Shown piece by piece: positions 52,980 to 61,574 of a stretch of 64,000 bases of DNA. The translations under genes were made by a program, and so were the position numbers. How positions within the stretch are numbered: the stretch's first letter is position 1; every line of letters begins with the position of its first letter. The DNA comes from Nostoc punctiforme NIES-2108 (GTDB lineage Bacteria; Cyanobacteriota; Cyanobacteriia; Cyanobacteriales; Nostocaceae): contig LXQE01000148.1 in assembly GCA_003326195.1 (NCBI GenBank), positions 127,718 through 191,717 on the forward strand. Reading direction: 5' to 3'. The notes below the pieces were generated by a model, which worked only from the letters and a program-made list of their open reading frames with translations, ran no database searches and was not told where the DNA came from.

Positions 52980-54248
52980 ATGATAAAAATGCTAGCTGAA
53001 AACTTGATGGGAATTGCGACAAGCTTACAAATTAATTGGGTTTGGCTAAATGCCAGCTTACAGTTTGCTAATTGGGCACTCTTCTCACTTTTACTCGCTG
53101 AGGTTTTGAGAGACAGCTACCATGCTTTGTGTCACCAAGTCAATTGGCTTGCTAAATGGCACAACAAGCACCATAGCGCCTATCGTCGAGATTTATCGAT
53201 AGTTTCCCTGAAAATTTACCAAGAATCCCAGCTCTATCACGACATTTTAGAGTCGAGTCTACTGCTAGTGGTCTTGGTAGTCGTTGCCTTAATTGTCCAA
53301 CAACTGGGGTTATGGCTGGGAGTAGCTTATGCTTGCACCTTTTTGTATGGCGCGTCTGTGCGATATTTTCAGGGAAAAATTGATACAGATTACAACCACC
53401 TACCCGGCCCTTTAGAGACAATACCATCCATTTGGTGGGTGAATCGGTCTTACCATTGGCGGCATCATTTTGATGATGTCAACGCTTATTACAGTGGTGT
53501 CTTTCCCTTAGTGGATAAAATTCTGGGCACAGGACTGTCTCTAAAAGGTAAAACCATCGCTTTAACCGGAGCATCAGGAGCGTTGGGACAAGCGCTGGCG
53601 GCTGAACTTGTAAAGAATAATGCTAAAGTTGTCGCATTAACCACTAATCCAGAAAAATTAGTAGAGCAAGTTGGAGTAAAAGTGGTTTCCTGGCAGTTGG
53701 GCAACGAAGCCAATCTGAGAGATAGTTTAGAGAAAGTAGATATTTTAATTATCAACCACGGAATCAACGTTTACGCCAGCCGCACACCGGAGGCTATCAA
53801 CTCCTCTTATGAGGTAAATACCTTTTCAGCATTGCGGTTGATAGATATATTTTTGACAACTGTAACAGGGCCACAAGCAAAAGCAACCAAGGAAATCTGG
53901 GTAAACACTTCTGAGGCTGAGGTTTCTCCAGCACTAAGTCCACTTTATGAACTCAGCAAAAGAGCGTTAGGAGATATTGTTACCCTCAAGCGTTTGGATG
54001 GGGATTGTGTAATTCGCAAGCTAATTCTTGGCCCATTTAAGAGTCAACTGAATCCTTATGGAGTGATGTCTGCACAGCAAGTTGCTCGTGCGATCTTATT
54101 TTTGGCACGGCGTGACTTCCGAAATATTATTGTGGCAATAAATCCTCTCACCTATCTGTTGTTTCCTTTAAAGGAAACTAGTACGTTGCTATACTATCGA
54201 CTTTTTAGCCGGACAGCAAAAAGTGAACAGGACTTATCCAAACAATAG
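52980..54248 (+). CDS. Bifunctional sterol desaturase-like hydroxylase / short-chain dehydrogenase
   Basis: This is a 422-residue fusion. Residues 1-180 are a fatty-acid-hydroxylase-superfamily membrane domain with hydrophobic segments and histidine clusters (HALCH, WHNKHH, YHWRHHFDD) for a di-iron site. Residues 185-420 are an SDR domain with TGASGALG and an intact YxxxK (YELSK). The arrangement is known in cyanobacteria as bifunctional sterol desaturase/short-chain dehydrogenase. The substrate is unknown, probably a lipid or hydrophobic metabolite. A second ATG nine bases downstream is possible. No clear ribosome-binding site decides the start. It stands apart from the NRPS/PKS cluster and is probably not part of it. 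Confidence 0.82.
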   Translation: MIKMLAENLMGIATSLQINWVWLNASLQFANWALFSLLLAEVLRDSYHALCHQVNWLAKWHNKHHSAYRRDLSIVSLKIYQESQLYHDILESSLLLVVLVVVALIVQQLGLWLGVAYACTFLYGASVRYFQGKIDTDYNHLPGPLETIPSIWWVNRSYHWRHHFDDVNAYYSGVFPLVDKILGTGLSLKGKTIALTGASGALGQALAAELVKNNAKVVALTTNPEKLVEQVGVKVVSWQLGNEANLRDSLEKVDILIINHGINVYASRTPEAINSSYEVNTFSALRLIDIFLTTVTGPQAKATKEIWVNTSEAEVSPALSPLYELSKRALGDIVTLKRLDGDCVIRKLILGPFKSQLNPYGVMSAQQVARAILFLARRDFRNIIVAINPLTYLLFPLKETSTLLYYRLFSRTAKSEQDLSKQ

Positions 54249-54271
54249 TCGAAAAGAATGATTTTTAGGTA

Positions 54272-54294
54272 GGGGCAATTCATGAATTGTCCCT
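54272..54294. terminator. Palindrome after the desaturase-like/SDR gene
   Basis: GGGCAATTCATGAATTGTCCC is almost self-complementary (one mismatched pair) and lies 24 bases after the stop. It could end transcription or be a dispersed repeat, since no T-run follows. Confidence 0.45.
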
Positions 54295-54298
54295 GAGC

Positions 54299-54346
54299 GC
54301 GTGTAGTTTTGCAAAGTTTTATTTGCGATGCCTGCGACGGGCTACA
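54299..54346 (+). repeat. Dispersed repeat (copy 2)
   Basis: This is the partner of 52315-52359: GTGTAGTTTTGCAAAG followed by GCGATGCCTGCGACGGGCTA. The two copies flank the desaturase remnant and the desaturase-like/SDR gene in direct orientation. Confidence 0.6.
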
Positions 54347-54377
54347 CACATCAGCATTTTCTAGCAGCAAAAGTGAC

Positions 54378-54467
54378 AGGACTTACGCAAAATCATGAAA
54401 AAACGAACCACAAAGGCGCAAAGGATACAAAGAAATGAGAGTTTCAGAGAGTTATTGCGTAAGTCCT
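54378..54467. mobile_element. MITE-like element 1
   Basis: A 90-base element bounded by perfect 13-base inverted repeats AGGACTTACGCAA / TTGCGTAAGTCCT. There is no coding capacity. Such termini recur in cyanobacterial non-autonomous elements. Confidence 0.65.
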
Positions 54468-54505
54468 AAGTGAGACTGCCGCTGTTAAAACTTGGTTCTT
54501 AAAAG

Positions 54506-54586
54506 CAATACCGTTCAGTTAAGAAAATTGTAGGTTGGCTAGAACTTTAGTGTTACCCAACAAATCTTCTTAACGGAGCAGTATTG
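54506..54586. mobile_element. MITE-like element 2
   Basis: An 81-base segment bounded by 20-base inverted repeats that match at 17 positions (CAATACCGTTCAGTTAAGAA and the complement of TTCTTAACGGAGCAGTATTG). It is non-coding. It ends 26 bases beyond the 3' end of the minus-strand P450. Confidence 0.6.
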
Positions 54587-54611
54587 GAATGCAAGTTCCT
54601 CCCAAGTAAGT

Positions 54612-55955
54612 TTATCGTTTTTTAATAGCCATCATCCGAACTACACCATTAGGAGCAAGGGTAAATCCACGTCGTTGCAGTTTAATAGGTTTATTTTCTA
54701 CTAAGGTAAGTTGATAATTGGATAAAACTGTTGCGAGGACTAATTTGATTTCTAACTGAGCAAGGGCATATCCTAAACATCGCCGACTTCCACCACCAAA
54801 AGGAATGAACTCCCAAGGAGAATACTGGCGTCCTAAAAAACGTTCGGGATTAAATTGTTGAGGATTAGGATACAAGTCTTCCCGGTAATGCAAGAGGTAG
54901 ATACTTGGCATTAAGGTTGTGTCAGGAGGAAACTGATATCCTGCAATATTTATGGATGATTTGGTAATCCGTGGGAAAAGCCCTGGCAACACTGGATACA
55001 TCCGCAGGGTTTCTTGGCAAACTGCGCTTAAGTAAGGAAGTTGGGCAATTTCCATCGGGTTTGGATTTTCTCCCAAGCTGTCGAGTTCCTGCTGCAATTT
55101 TGAGAGGACATCTGGATTTTGGTGAATTTGATAGAAAGCCCACGCTAGCGTTGTTGCAGTAGTTTCATGTCCAGCAAATAAAATTGTGAGCAATTCATCT
55201 TTTAATTCATCGTCGGTCATTGCTTGCCCATTTTCATCTCGTGCTGCCATCATCAAGCTCAGAACATCACCCTGGTTCTGATTGTTCTTTGTTCTTTTCT
55301 CTTCAATTTCTGCTTGAAGTAGCTCATGAATATAGTTTTGTCTACTTTTCATCTGCCCCCAAGGAGTCCATTTTCCCCAATCTTGTTGTAAGAATCGGAA
55401 AAATAGCATACTGGAGCGCAAAGGAGAATCAGTCATATCCAACCAACTAGTAAGCAGAGGTAAAATTAGTTGATAGCGTTTTCCTTCACTTAAACCAAAG
55501 ACAATTTGTAAAATTACTTCTAGACTAACTTTCTGCATGGCAGAACGAGCTACAAAAGGTTGATCGATTTGCCATTGACTGGCGATTTGCTCGGTAATTA
55601 AGCAGATTTGCCCTGCATAAGTCTCTAGCCTTTCTCCATGAAAGGGGGGCATTAATAATTTTCGTTCTCGTCGATGGCGGGCACCATCTATTAACATCAG
55701 AGAATTTCGGCCAATCAAAGGCTCTGCAAGTTTATTACCACGACCAATATCAAATTTAGAATCTTGACTGAAAATTTCTTGAATGGCTTGGGGATGACTA
55801 ATAATTACATAAGAGCCAAGTCCACTCAGTCGCATGGAAAACATGTCTCCATACTTTTGACTATACTTTTGCTGAAATCCAATTGGGTCGGCAATCCATC
55901 CGATAAGTTGCCACCACGAAGGACTAGTAATGCAATTCGGTAATTGACTAAGCAT
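54612..55955 (-). CDS. Cytochrome P450 (CYP110-like), separate from the cluster
   Basis: This 447-residue P450 has a canonical I-helix AGHETTATT, ExxR (QETLRMYP), PERF, and haem motif [12 protein letters not shown]. Unlike the two cluster P450s it keeps the conserved Thr. CYP110-like enzymes of cyanobacteria oxidise fatty acids or terpenes; the substrate here is not evident. It is on the minus strand, downstream of the TetR gene with an 89 bp gap, so the two may be co-transcribed. Confidence 0.92.
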   Translation of the reverse strand: MLSQLPNCITSPSWWQLIGWIADPIGFQQKYSQKYGDMFSMRLSGLGSYVIISHPQAIQEIFSQDSKFDIGRGNKLAEPLIGRNSLMLIDGARHRRERKLLMPPFHGERLETYAGQICLITEQIASQWQIDQPFVARSAMQKVSLEVILQIVFGLSEGKRYQLILPLLTSWLDMTDSPLRSSMLFFRFLQQDWGKWTPWGQMKSRQNYIHELLQAEIEEKRTKNNQNQGDVLSLMMAARDENGQAMTDDELKDELLTILFAGHETTATTLAWAFYQIHQNPDVLSKLQQELDSLGENPNPMEIAQLPYLSAVCQETLRMYPVLPGLFPRITKSSINIAGYQFPPDTTLMPSIYLLHYREDLYPNPQQFNPERFLGRQYSPWEFIPFGGGSRRCLGYALAQLEIKLVLATVLSNYQLTLVENKPIKLQRRGFTLAPNGVVRMMAIKKR

Positions 55956-56044
55956 AATATTTACCTATGATTCCACTTCACAATCTCAAACAAATACACC
56001 TATTATCCCTGAGCGTTGAAGGTTGTCGGGTATAGTACTGTTGT

Positions 56045-56680
56045 TTATTCAACCGTATTTAGAGACTGGCTCATAACCGCATTTATTAAGCTATCTAGCA
56101 AGCGATCGCGTGATAAAGATGTCAGTTCTTTTCCATACAACATTTCTTGTAAAATCACGTGGGATACCAGCGAACCAAAAAAAATATGAGCCATTGCTTC
56201 TGGGTCGGTGATTCCTAATTGTGGATGAGATCCGAAATACTGACTCAGCATTTGCCGACCGCGTAGTACAACGGTTTGAGTATAAAGTTTGGCTAGTTCT
56301 GGAAAGTTTTGTGACTCGGTGATAATCAAACGCAACAATGCCAAATAATCGGGATTATCAGCGACTTCGGTTAAATAAATTTCAGCAATTTGACGCAAAA
56401 AAACTGCTGGTTCACTATGCAATTTTTCTGTACAAAAAATACTTTGAAAACAAGCAAGCGTCAACCGTTCTATCAACGCTTTAAACAGTCCTTCTTTATC
56501 TTGAAAGTGACTGTATATTGTTTGCTTAGATACTCCAGCCGCCGCACTAACACGATCCATACTTGTTCTAGCGTAACCCTCCTTCATAAATACCTGTATA
56601 GCTCCTTGCAAGATTTGCTCCTGCTTTGGAGCGATCGCAGGTAAAGGATTTTCTAGTTGGAAAGTAGGGTTTATAGGCAT
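56045..56680 (-). CDS. TetR-family repressor of the adjacent efflux operon (CecR-like)
   Basis: This 211-residue protein has an N-terminal TetR helix-turn-helix (residues 20-65, ending SKQTIYSHFQDKEGLF) and a C-terminal ligand/dimerisation domain. It is transcribed divergently from the HlyD-ABC-ABC2-ABC2 operon. In E. coli the TetR protein CecR (YbiH) controls the same gene set (ybhGFSR). A perfect palindrome at 56718-56736 in the shared promoter region is the obvious operator, allowing autoregulation and control of the pump. Confidence 0.88.
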   Translation of the reverse strand: MPINPTFQLENPLPAIAPKQEQILQGAIQVFMKEGYARTSMDRVSAAAGVSKQTIYSHFQDKEGLFKALIERLTLACFQSIFCTEKLHSEPAVFLRQIAEIYLTEVADNPDYLALLRLIITESQNFPELAKLYTQTVVLRGRQMLSQYFGSHPQLGITDPEAMAHIFFGSLVSHVILQEMLYGKELTSLSRDRLLDSLINAVMSQSLNTVE

Positions 56681-56717
56681 GAAGAGTAAATTTTTTTACG
56701 TAATATCTTGTATTATC

Positions 56718-56736
56718 ATACTAGACAGTCTAGTAT
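56718..56736. promoter_or_regulatory. Palindromic operator for the TetR regulator
   Basis: ATACTAGAC-A-GTCTAGTAT is a perfect 9+1+9 inverted repeat. It lies 37 bases before the TetR start and 60 before the chosen HlyD start, in the 116 bp divergent region. The size and placement are typical of TetR operators. Confidence 0.8.
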
Positions 56737-56796
56737 ATGACACTGAATTCAAAATTTTCTATTTACAAAATATTTTTCACAATCCAGGGTGCTACC

Positions 56797-58302
56797 ATGA
56801 CTCAGACTATACCAACATCCCCGGAAAATCTCAAAGATGCAGTATCGAAGCAGAAAAGCCGCAAGAAACCGATTCTTTTAACGATCGGGGTGCTGTTGGT
56901 GGCTGGTGGTATTGGCTACGCGGTGTGGCGCTCTCAACCGCAAGTATCAGCAAATGTACTGCAAGTTAGTGGACGGATTGAGGGTTATGAAACCGAGATT
57001 GGGATCAAGCGTTCTGGAAGAATTGAGACAATTGCCGTGCGGGAAGGGGCAGCAGTTAAAAAAGGGCAAGAGTTAATTAAGTTAGACGACACAGACGATC
57101 AATTGCTGCAACAACAACTGCTTGGTACTCAAGCGAGAGTGACATCTGCTAGATATGATGAACAGCAGGCAATTTCCGATGTAGAGCGAGTCACCAGAGA
57201 AATTCAAGAAATTAACAGCCAAATTAACGAAGCTAAACTTAATTTGCAGCAGTCTCAAGGGGATACCCAAGGAAGAATTGAGCAGGCACAAGCAAATGTC
57301 GCAGCAGCCAGAGCCACATTGGTGCAAGCGCAAGCGCAAGTTAAACAGGCAGCAGCAGAAGTTAATTTAGCAAAAATCAACCGCGATCGCTATGCCCAAT
57401 TGGTAAAAGAAGGGGCGGTAAATCAACAACAATTCGATCAAGCCCAAACCACTCTAGATACAGCAATAGCAACCCTAGAAGCACGACAGGCAGCAGTGAA
57501 TGCCGAACGCCAGCAATTAAAGGCTACATCAGGGGCGTTAACTCAAGTTAAAACTACAGGTTTCAATCCTGACATTCGCAATGCCCAGTTAACAGCATTA
57601 GTCAGAAAGCAGCAACAAAGTTATGCTCAACTTAAATCTGCACAGGCGAAAGTCAACTCTGCCCGTGCCAAAGTCAAAGATGCCCAAGCATCAAATCAGC
57701 AAATCCTCACCCAGATTGCAGACTCCAAAAAAGATGTAAATGTAGTTAGTCCCTTAGATGGAATAGTTACAGCCCGGAGTGTTGAACCAGGTGCAATAGT
57801 TAGCAATCAGACTAATATTTTGACAATTGTTGACCCTAAAACAGTCTATTTTAGAGGTTTTATTCCCGAAGGCGATATTGGCAGAGTGCGTTTAGGACAA
57901 ACAACAAAAATCTTCATTGATTCTGCACCGGGGAAACCATTAGAAGGTAAAGTAATTGCCATCGATCCGCAAGCTTCATTTACACCAGAAAATATTTACT
58001 TTCAAAAAGATCGAGTCAGACAAGTAGTAGGAATTCGGATCAAGGTTCAAAATCCTGATAGCTGCTTTAACCCTGAAAAACCTTATAGTGAATCAGATTT
58101 ACCCTGCGCCAAAATGGGGATGCCAGCAGATGCCCAAATTAGTTTGAAGGCAGGAGGCGGGGGACAGGGGGCAGGGGAGCAGGGGAGCAGGAGAGCAGGG
58201 GGGCAGGATAGCGCAGTGGTAGCGAGTCCGCGTACTCTTACAGAGAAGCAAGCTACGCGCAGCGTCTCGCAGAGAGCGTCGGCAGGGGGTAGAAGGGAAT
58301 GA
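56797..58302 (+). CDS. HlyD-family membrane fusion protein (YbhG-like)
   Basis: A periplasmic adaptor for the ABC exporter encoded next. One N-terminal membrane segment (residues 25-44) is followed by a biotinyl-lipoyl half, a long Ala/Gln-rich coiled coil (about 80-300) and the second lipoyl and beta-barrel parts. I chose ATG 56797 (501 residues); an earlier ATG at 56737 directly abuts the operator and adds 20 unlike residues. The last 45-50 residues (after DAQISLKAG) are Gly/Arg/Ser-rich and encoded by dispersed repeats, so they are probably not part of the ancestral protein. The stop overlaps the next ATG by 4 bases (ATGA). Confidence 0.88.
   Translation: MTQTIPTSPENLKDAVSKQKSRKKPILLTIGVLLVAGGIGYAVWRSQPQVSANVLQVSGRIEGYETEIGIKRSGRIETIAVREGAAVKKGQELIKLDDTDDQLLQQQLLGTQARVTSARYDEQQAISDVERVTREIQEINSQINEAKLNLQQSQGDTQGRIEQAQANVAAARATLVQAQAQVKQAAAEVNLAKINRDRYAQLVKEGAVNQQQFDQAQTTLDTAIATLEARQAAVNAERQQLKATSGALTQVKTTGFNPDIRNAQLTALVRKQQQSYAQLKSAQAKVNSARAKVKDAQASNQQILTQIADSKKDVNVVSPLDGIVTARSVEPGAIVSNQTNILTIVDPKTVYFRGFIPEGDIGRVRLGQTTKIFIDSAPGKPLEGKVIAIDPQASFTPENIYFQKDRVRQVVGIRIKVQNPDSCFNPEKPYSESDLPCAKMGMPADAQISLKAGGGGQGAGEQGSRRAGGQDSAVVASPRTLTEKQATRSVSQRASAGGRRE
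58150..58296 (+). repeat. Dispersed repeats forming the 3' end of the HlyD gene
   Basis: G-rich GGGGAGCAG units are followed by a GCGAGTCCGCG...AGCGTCTCGCAGAGAG element, both of Nostoc dispersed-repeat type. They are read in frame as the HlyD C-terminal extension and stop just before the ABC start codon. Confidence 0.7.
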
Positions 58303-60335
58303 AACAGCAAATTACTACTTTCTCTCCAAACTTACCGCCATCATCTAGTTTGCCAACGACAGCAATCGAAGTTCGCGGTTTGCACAAGCACTATGGAAAC
58401 TTAGCTGCTGTGCGGGGAATTGATTTGAGTGTTCATAAAGGTGAAATGTTTGGCTTAATTGGCCCTGACGGTGCGGGGAAAACTAGTACCTTTCACATTT
58501 TGGGCGGTGTGATGGAAGCAACGGCGGGGGAGGTGCAAATATTTAATCAGCCTGCACGAGATGCCCGATTAATCACAGGTTATCTGACTCAACAGTTTTC
58601 GCTGTATTTGGATTTGAGTATTGATGAAAACTTGCGTTATGCAGCAGGGTTGCGGCAAGTAGCAGATGATTTGTTACAGAAACGCCGCGATAAATATTTA
58701 AAATTAATGAATTTAGAGCGATTTGGCGATCGCTTAGTGGGACAACTTTCTGGTGGGATGAAACAAAAGCTGGCGCTGTGTTGTGCTTTGGTTTCTCAAC
58801 CAGAAGTATTGTTACTAGATGAACCTACCACGGGTGTCGATCCAGTTTCCCGGCGAGAGTTTTGGGATGTGTTAGGGGAATTATCAGCCGAGGGAATGAC
58901 AATTGTAGTTGCGACACCATATCTAGACGAAGCTGAACGTTGTCACCGCGTGGCTTTGATGTACAGTGGGCAAATTCATGAAATTGGCACACCCAAAGAA
59001 TTACGGGCTAACTTAGGCTTGCATCGCTTGGAAGTGCGAACAGCCAACCTGGAAGCGGCAGAAGAAATACTCTCCCAGGCTACTCAGAAAAATATAGTAG
59101 ATGTGCAAACTTTTGGCGATCGCTTGGATGTCCTAGTTCAAGATATAAATTCTGGCGAAATCCAAGTCCGCGAACTACTGCAACAACATCAGTTACCTTC
59201 TCCCAGTATCGAGCATGGCGAACCCACATTAGAAAACGTCTTTGTCACGCGATTGCGGCAACAAGGTTCCGTGCCGCAATTTTTTCCATTTCCTCGTTAT
59301 CGGAAGAGGGGAGCAGGGGAGCAGCGGGGCAGAGGAGCAGCGGGGCAGAGGGGCAGAGGGGCAGAGGGAGTATTTAATACTCAAAACTCACAACTCAGCA
59401 CTCAGGACTCAGCGCTAGCTATATATGCTCGCAATCTCAGCCGTGTTTTTGGCAAGTTCCAAGCCGTTAAAGATGTCAACGTCGAAGTTCGCTACGGCGA
59501 AATCTTTGGGTTGTTAGGTGCTAATGGTGCTGGTAAAACTACCACCATTAAAATGCTGTGTGGATTACTCGAAGCAAGTGGCGGTGAAATTTCCTTGGGT
59601 GGTGAAACAGGAAATCTGCGTAGTGCAAACTTACGGCGGCGCATTGGTTATATGAGTCAAAAATTCACCCTTTACGACGATTTAACTATTCTGCAAAATC
59701 TCGAATTTTATAGTGGAGTTTACGGCGTACCTCGCAAACTCCGACGGGAAAAAATTGATTGGGTAATTGCTACCTGTGGCTTGGAAGGACAAGCAAATAT
59801 GATTACTGGGCAGCTACCAGGGGGTTGGAAACAGCGAGTTGCTTTCGGTGCTTGCGTAATGCACGAACCAGATATTTTATTTTTAGATGAACCAACATCG
59901 GGGGTAGATCCGTTGGCGCGTCGCCAGTTTTGGAAGCTGATTAATGATTTTGCCCGCAACGGTACAGCCATTTTAGTGACAACGCACTATTTAGAAGAAG
60001 CTGAACAGTGCAACCGGATGAGTTTTATGGTTGCAGGAGAAACCGTCGCCGAAGGTTCACCCAGTTCTGTCAAAGCATCGCAACCGGGACAATTAATAGA
60101 AATTGTTGTTAATCAAAACCAAGTAGCTTCTAAGATCCTAAAACAACACTTCGAGTCTTGGCGCATCTCGATTTTTGCTGATAGTTTACACATTGTTCTC
60201 GATCATCCCGAACAGGAAATAAATCAACTAACTCAACTTTTAAAAGCTAATCAAATTACCATCAATTCTTTACGTCCGATTCCTTTTTCTTTAGAAGATG
60301 CCTTTATTGGTATAGTACAGCGATCGCAAGAATAG
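58299..60335 (+). CDS. Tandem ABC transporter ATPase (YbhF-like)
   Basis: This is a 678-residue fusion of two nucleotide-binding domains. NBD1 has Walker A GPDGAGKTS (near residue 55), signature LSGGMKQ and Walker B LLLDEPTTGVDP. NBD2 has GANGAGKTT (near 406), a variant signature LPGGWKQ and LFLDEPTSGVDP. E. coli YbhF has the same tandem layout and is about 100 residues shorter. Much of the difference is a low-complexity linker (about residues 336-372) encoded by repeats. It energises the two ABC-2 permeases that follow. The variant second signature (P for S) could affect ATPase activity at one site. Confidence 0.9.
   Translation: MKQQITTFSPNLPPSSSLPTTAIEVRGLHKHYGNLAAVRGIDLSVHKGEMFGLIGPDGAGKTSTFHILGGVMEATAGEVQIFNQPARDARLITGYLTQQFSLYLDLSIDENLRYAAGLRQVADDLLQKRRDKYLKLMNLERFGDRLVGQLSGGMKQKLALCCALVSQPEVLLLDEPTTGVDPVSRREFWDVLGELSAEGMTIVVATPYLDEAERCHRVALMYSGQIHEIGTPKELRANLGLHRLEVRTANLEAAEEILSQATQKNIVDVQTFGDRLDVLVQDINSGEIQVRELLQQHQLPSPSIEHGEPTLENVFVTRLRQQGSVPQFFPFPRYRKRGAGEQRGRGAAGQRGRGAEGVFNTQNSQLSTQDSALAIYARNLSRVFGKFQAVKDVNVEVRYGEIFGLLGANGAGKTTTIKMLCGLLEASGGEISLGGETGNLRSANLRRRIGYMSQKFTLYDDLTILQNLEFYSGVYGVPRKLRREKIDWVIATCGLEGQANMITGQLPGGWKQRVAFGACVMHEPDILFLDEPTSGVDPLARRQFWKLINDFARNGTAILVTTHYLEEAEQCNRMSFMVAGETVAEGSPSSVKASQPGQLIEIVVNQNQVASKILKQHFESWRISIFADSLHIVLDHPEQEINQLTQLLKANQITINSLRPIPFSLEDAFIGIVQRSQE
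59305..59415 (+). repeat. Dispersed repeats encoding the inter-NBD linker
   Basis: GGGGAGCAG/GGGGCAGAG units are followed by ACTCAxxACTCA units. Both are common intergenic repeats in Nostocales, but here they are read through in frame between the two ATPase domains. Confidence 0.7.
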
Positions 60336-60428
60336 AAAAAGAGTATTCAGAAAATTATCCTCCAAAAACCTCCGCGTTCCCCTGCGTTTAAAACACTCTG
60401 ATTTTAGCCAAAGCCGTACTTAATATAT

Positions 60429-61535
60429 ATGAAAAGAATTTTAGCTCAATGTGTCAAAGAAATAGCTCAATTTCGCCGCGATCGCCTGACGTTAGCACTA
60501 GCATTTTTATTGCCATTCATTACCTTAGTAATTTTTGGCTTTGCCATTAGGTTAGAGAGTAAAGATATTCCCTTAATTGTGCAAGACTTTAACCGCACAA
60601 ACCTAAGTAGCAGCTATATTGAAAGATTGTATGCTACTAATCAATTTGTGCCGAAGCAATGGTCTGGTGGCAATCCCACCCGCGATGCAATAGATAAAGG
60701 AATTGCTAAAGCCGCAGTGATTATTCCGCCAGAATTTAGCCGTGATATTCAAGCAGGTAGAAGTACAAACGTGCAAGTATTAATCGATGCCACTGATGTT
60801 AACAATGCCCGTGTAATTAGAAATAGTATTCAGAGAGTAACGAACTTTTTTATGCAAGAGCATGGATTACTACCTGCTACTAGTATTATTACAGCACGAA
60901 TGCGTCTATGGTTTAATCCTGGGAGATTAGAATCGCTGTATATTGTGCCAGGAACTTACGGAGTTGTACTCTGGATTTTTCCTTCATTGCTCTCTGCGAT
61001 CGCAATGGTACGGGAAAAAGAAAAAGGGACAATTTTACAAGTCTACGCTTCTAGTATTAGTGCCACTGAACTATTACTTGGTAAAGGATTAGCATACTTA
61101 TTAATTGCCATCGTTCAGGCATTATTAGTTATGGTATTAGGCTCAATTATTTTTCAAGTTGGCATAGTTAGCAACCCCATAACATTAGTAGTTGGCACTT
61201 TATTATTTCTGACAGATAGTGTTTTTTTCGGGTTACTTTTAGGAGTCCGTAGTAGTAACCAAAATGCTGCTGTACAAGGCGTTTCCCTTGTAGGTTTTAT
61301 CACATCCTTATTACTCTCAGGTTTTATTTATCCCCTCAACAATATTCCTTTCCCTTTATCACTACTACCTAACATAATTCCGGCGCGTTATTACATCGAT
61401 ATCACTCGTGATGCCTTCGTGCGTGGTACAGGATTTGGCGGAGTTTGGTTTGATTTGCTCATGCTTGCAGCTTTGGGATTAGTGTTTTTCAACGTATCAC
61501 GCCGAGTTTTAAGCCGAATGCAATTATCAAATTAA
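60429..61535 (+). CDS. ABC-2 type permease (YbhS-like)
   Basis: This 368-residue protein has one N-terminal membrane segment (RLTLALAFLLPFITLVIFGFA region), a large extracytoplasmic domain (about 45-175) and five C-terminal segments, including the ABC-2 signature region MVREKEKGTILQVYASSIS. It pairs with the next gene as a heterodimeric permease. The gap after the ATPase gene is 93 bases. Confidence 0.9.
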   Translation: MKRILAQCVKEIAQFRRDRLTLALAFLLPFITLVIFGFAIRLESKDIPLIVQDFNRTNLSSSYIERLYATNQFVPKQWSGGNPTRDAIDKGIAKAAVIIPPEFSRDIQAGRSTNVQVLIDATDVNNARVIRNSIQRVTNFFMQEHGLLPATSIITARMRLWFNPGRLESLYIVPGTYGVVLWIFPSLLSAIAMVREKEKGTILQVYASSISATELLLGKGLAYLLIAIVQALLVMVLGSIIFQVGIVSNPITLVVGTLLFLTDSVFFGLLLGVRSSNQNAAVQGVSLVGFITSLLLSGFIYPLNNIPFPLSLLPNIIPARYYIDITRDAFVRGTGFGGVWFDLLMLAALGLVFFNVSRRVLSRMQLSN

Positions 61536-61574
61536 TCTCTCTGTCTTCTCTGCGGTTCAATAAAAAGGAATTTT

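Noticed and set aside
56737..56797. Earlier ATG for the HlyD gene
   Set aside because: It directly abuts the palindromic operator and encodes residues without HlyD likeness; ATG 56797 is better placed.
58150..58220. CRISPR-like array in the G-rich repeats
   Set aside because: Units are short, contiguous and without spacers; they are low-complexity dispersed repeats.
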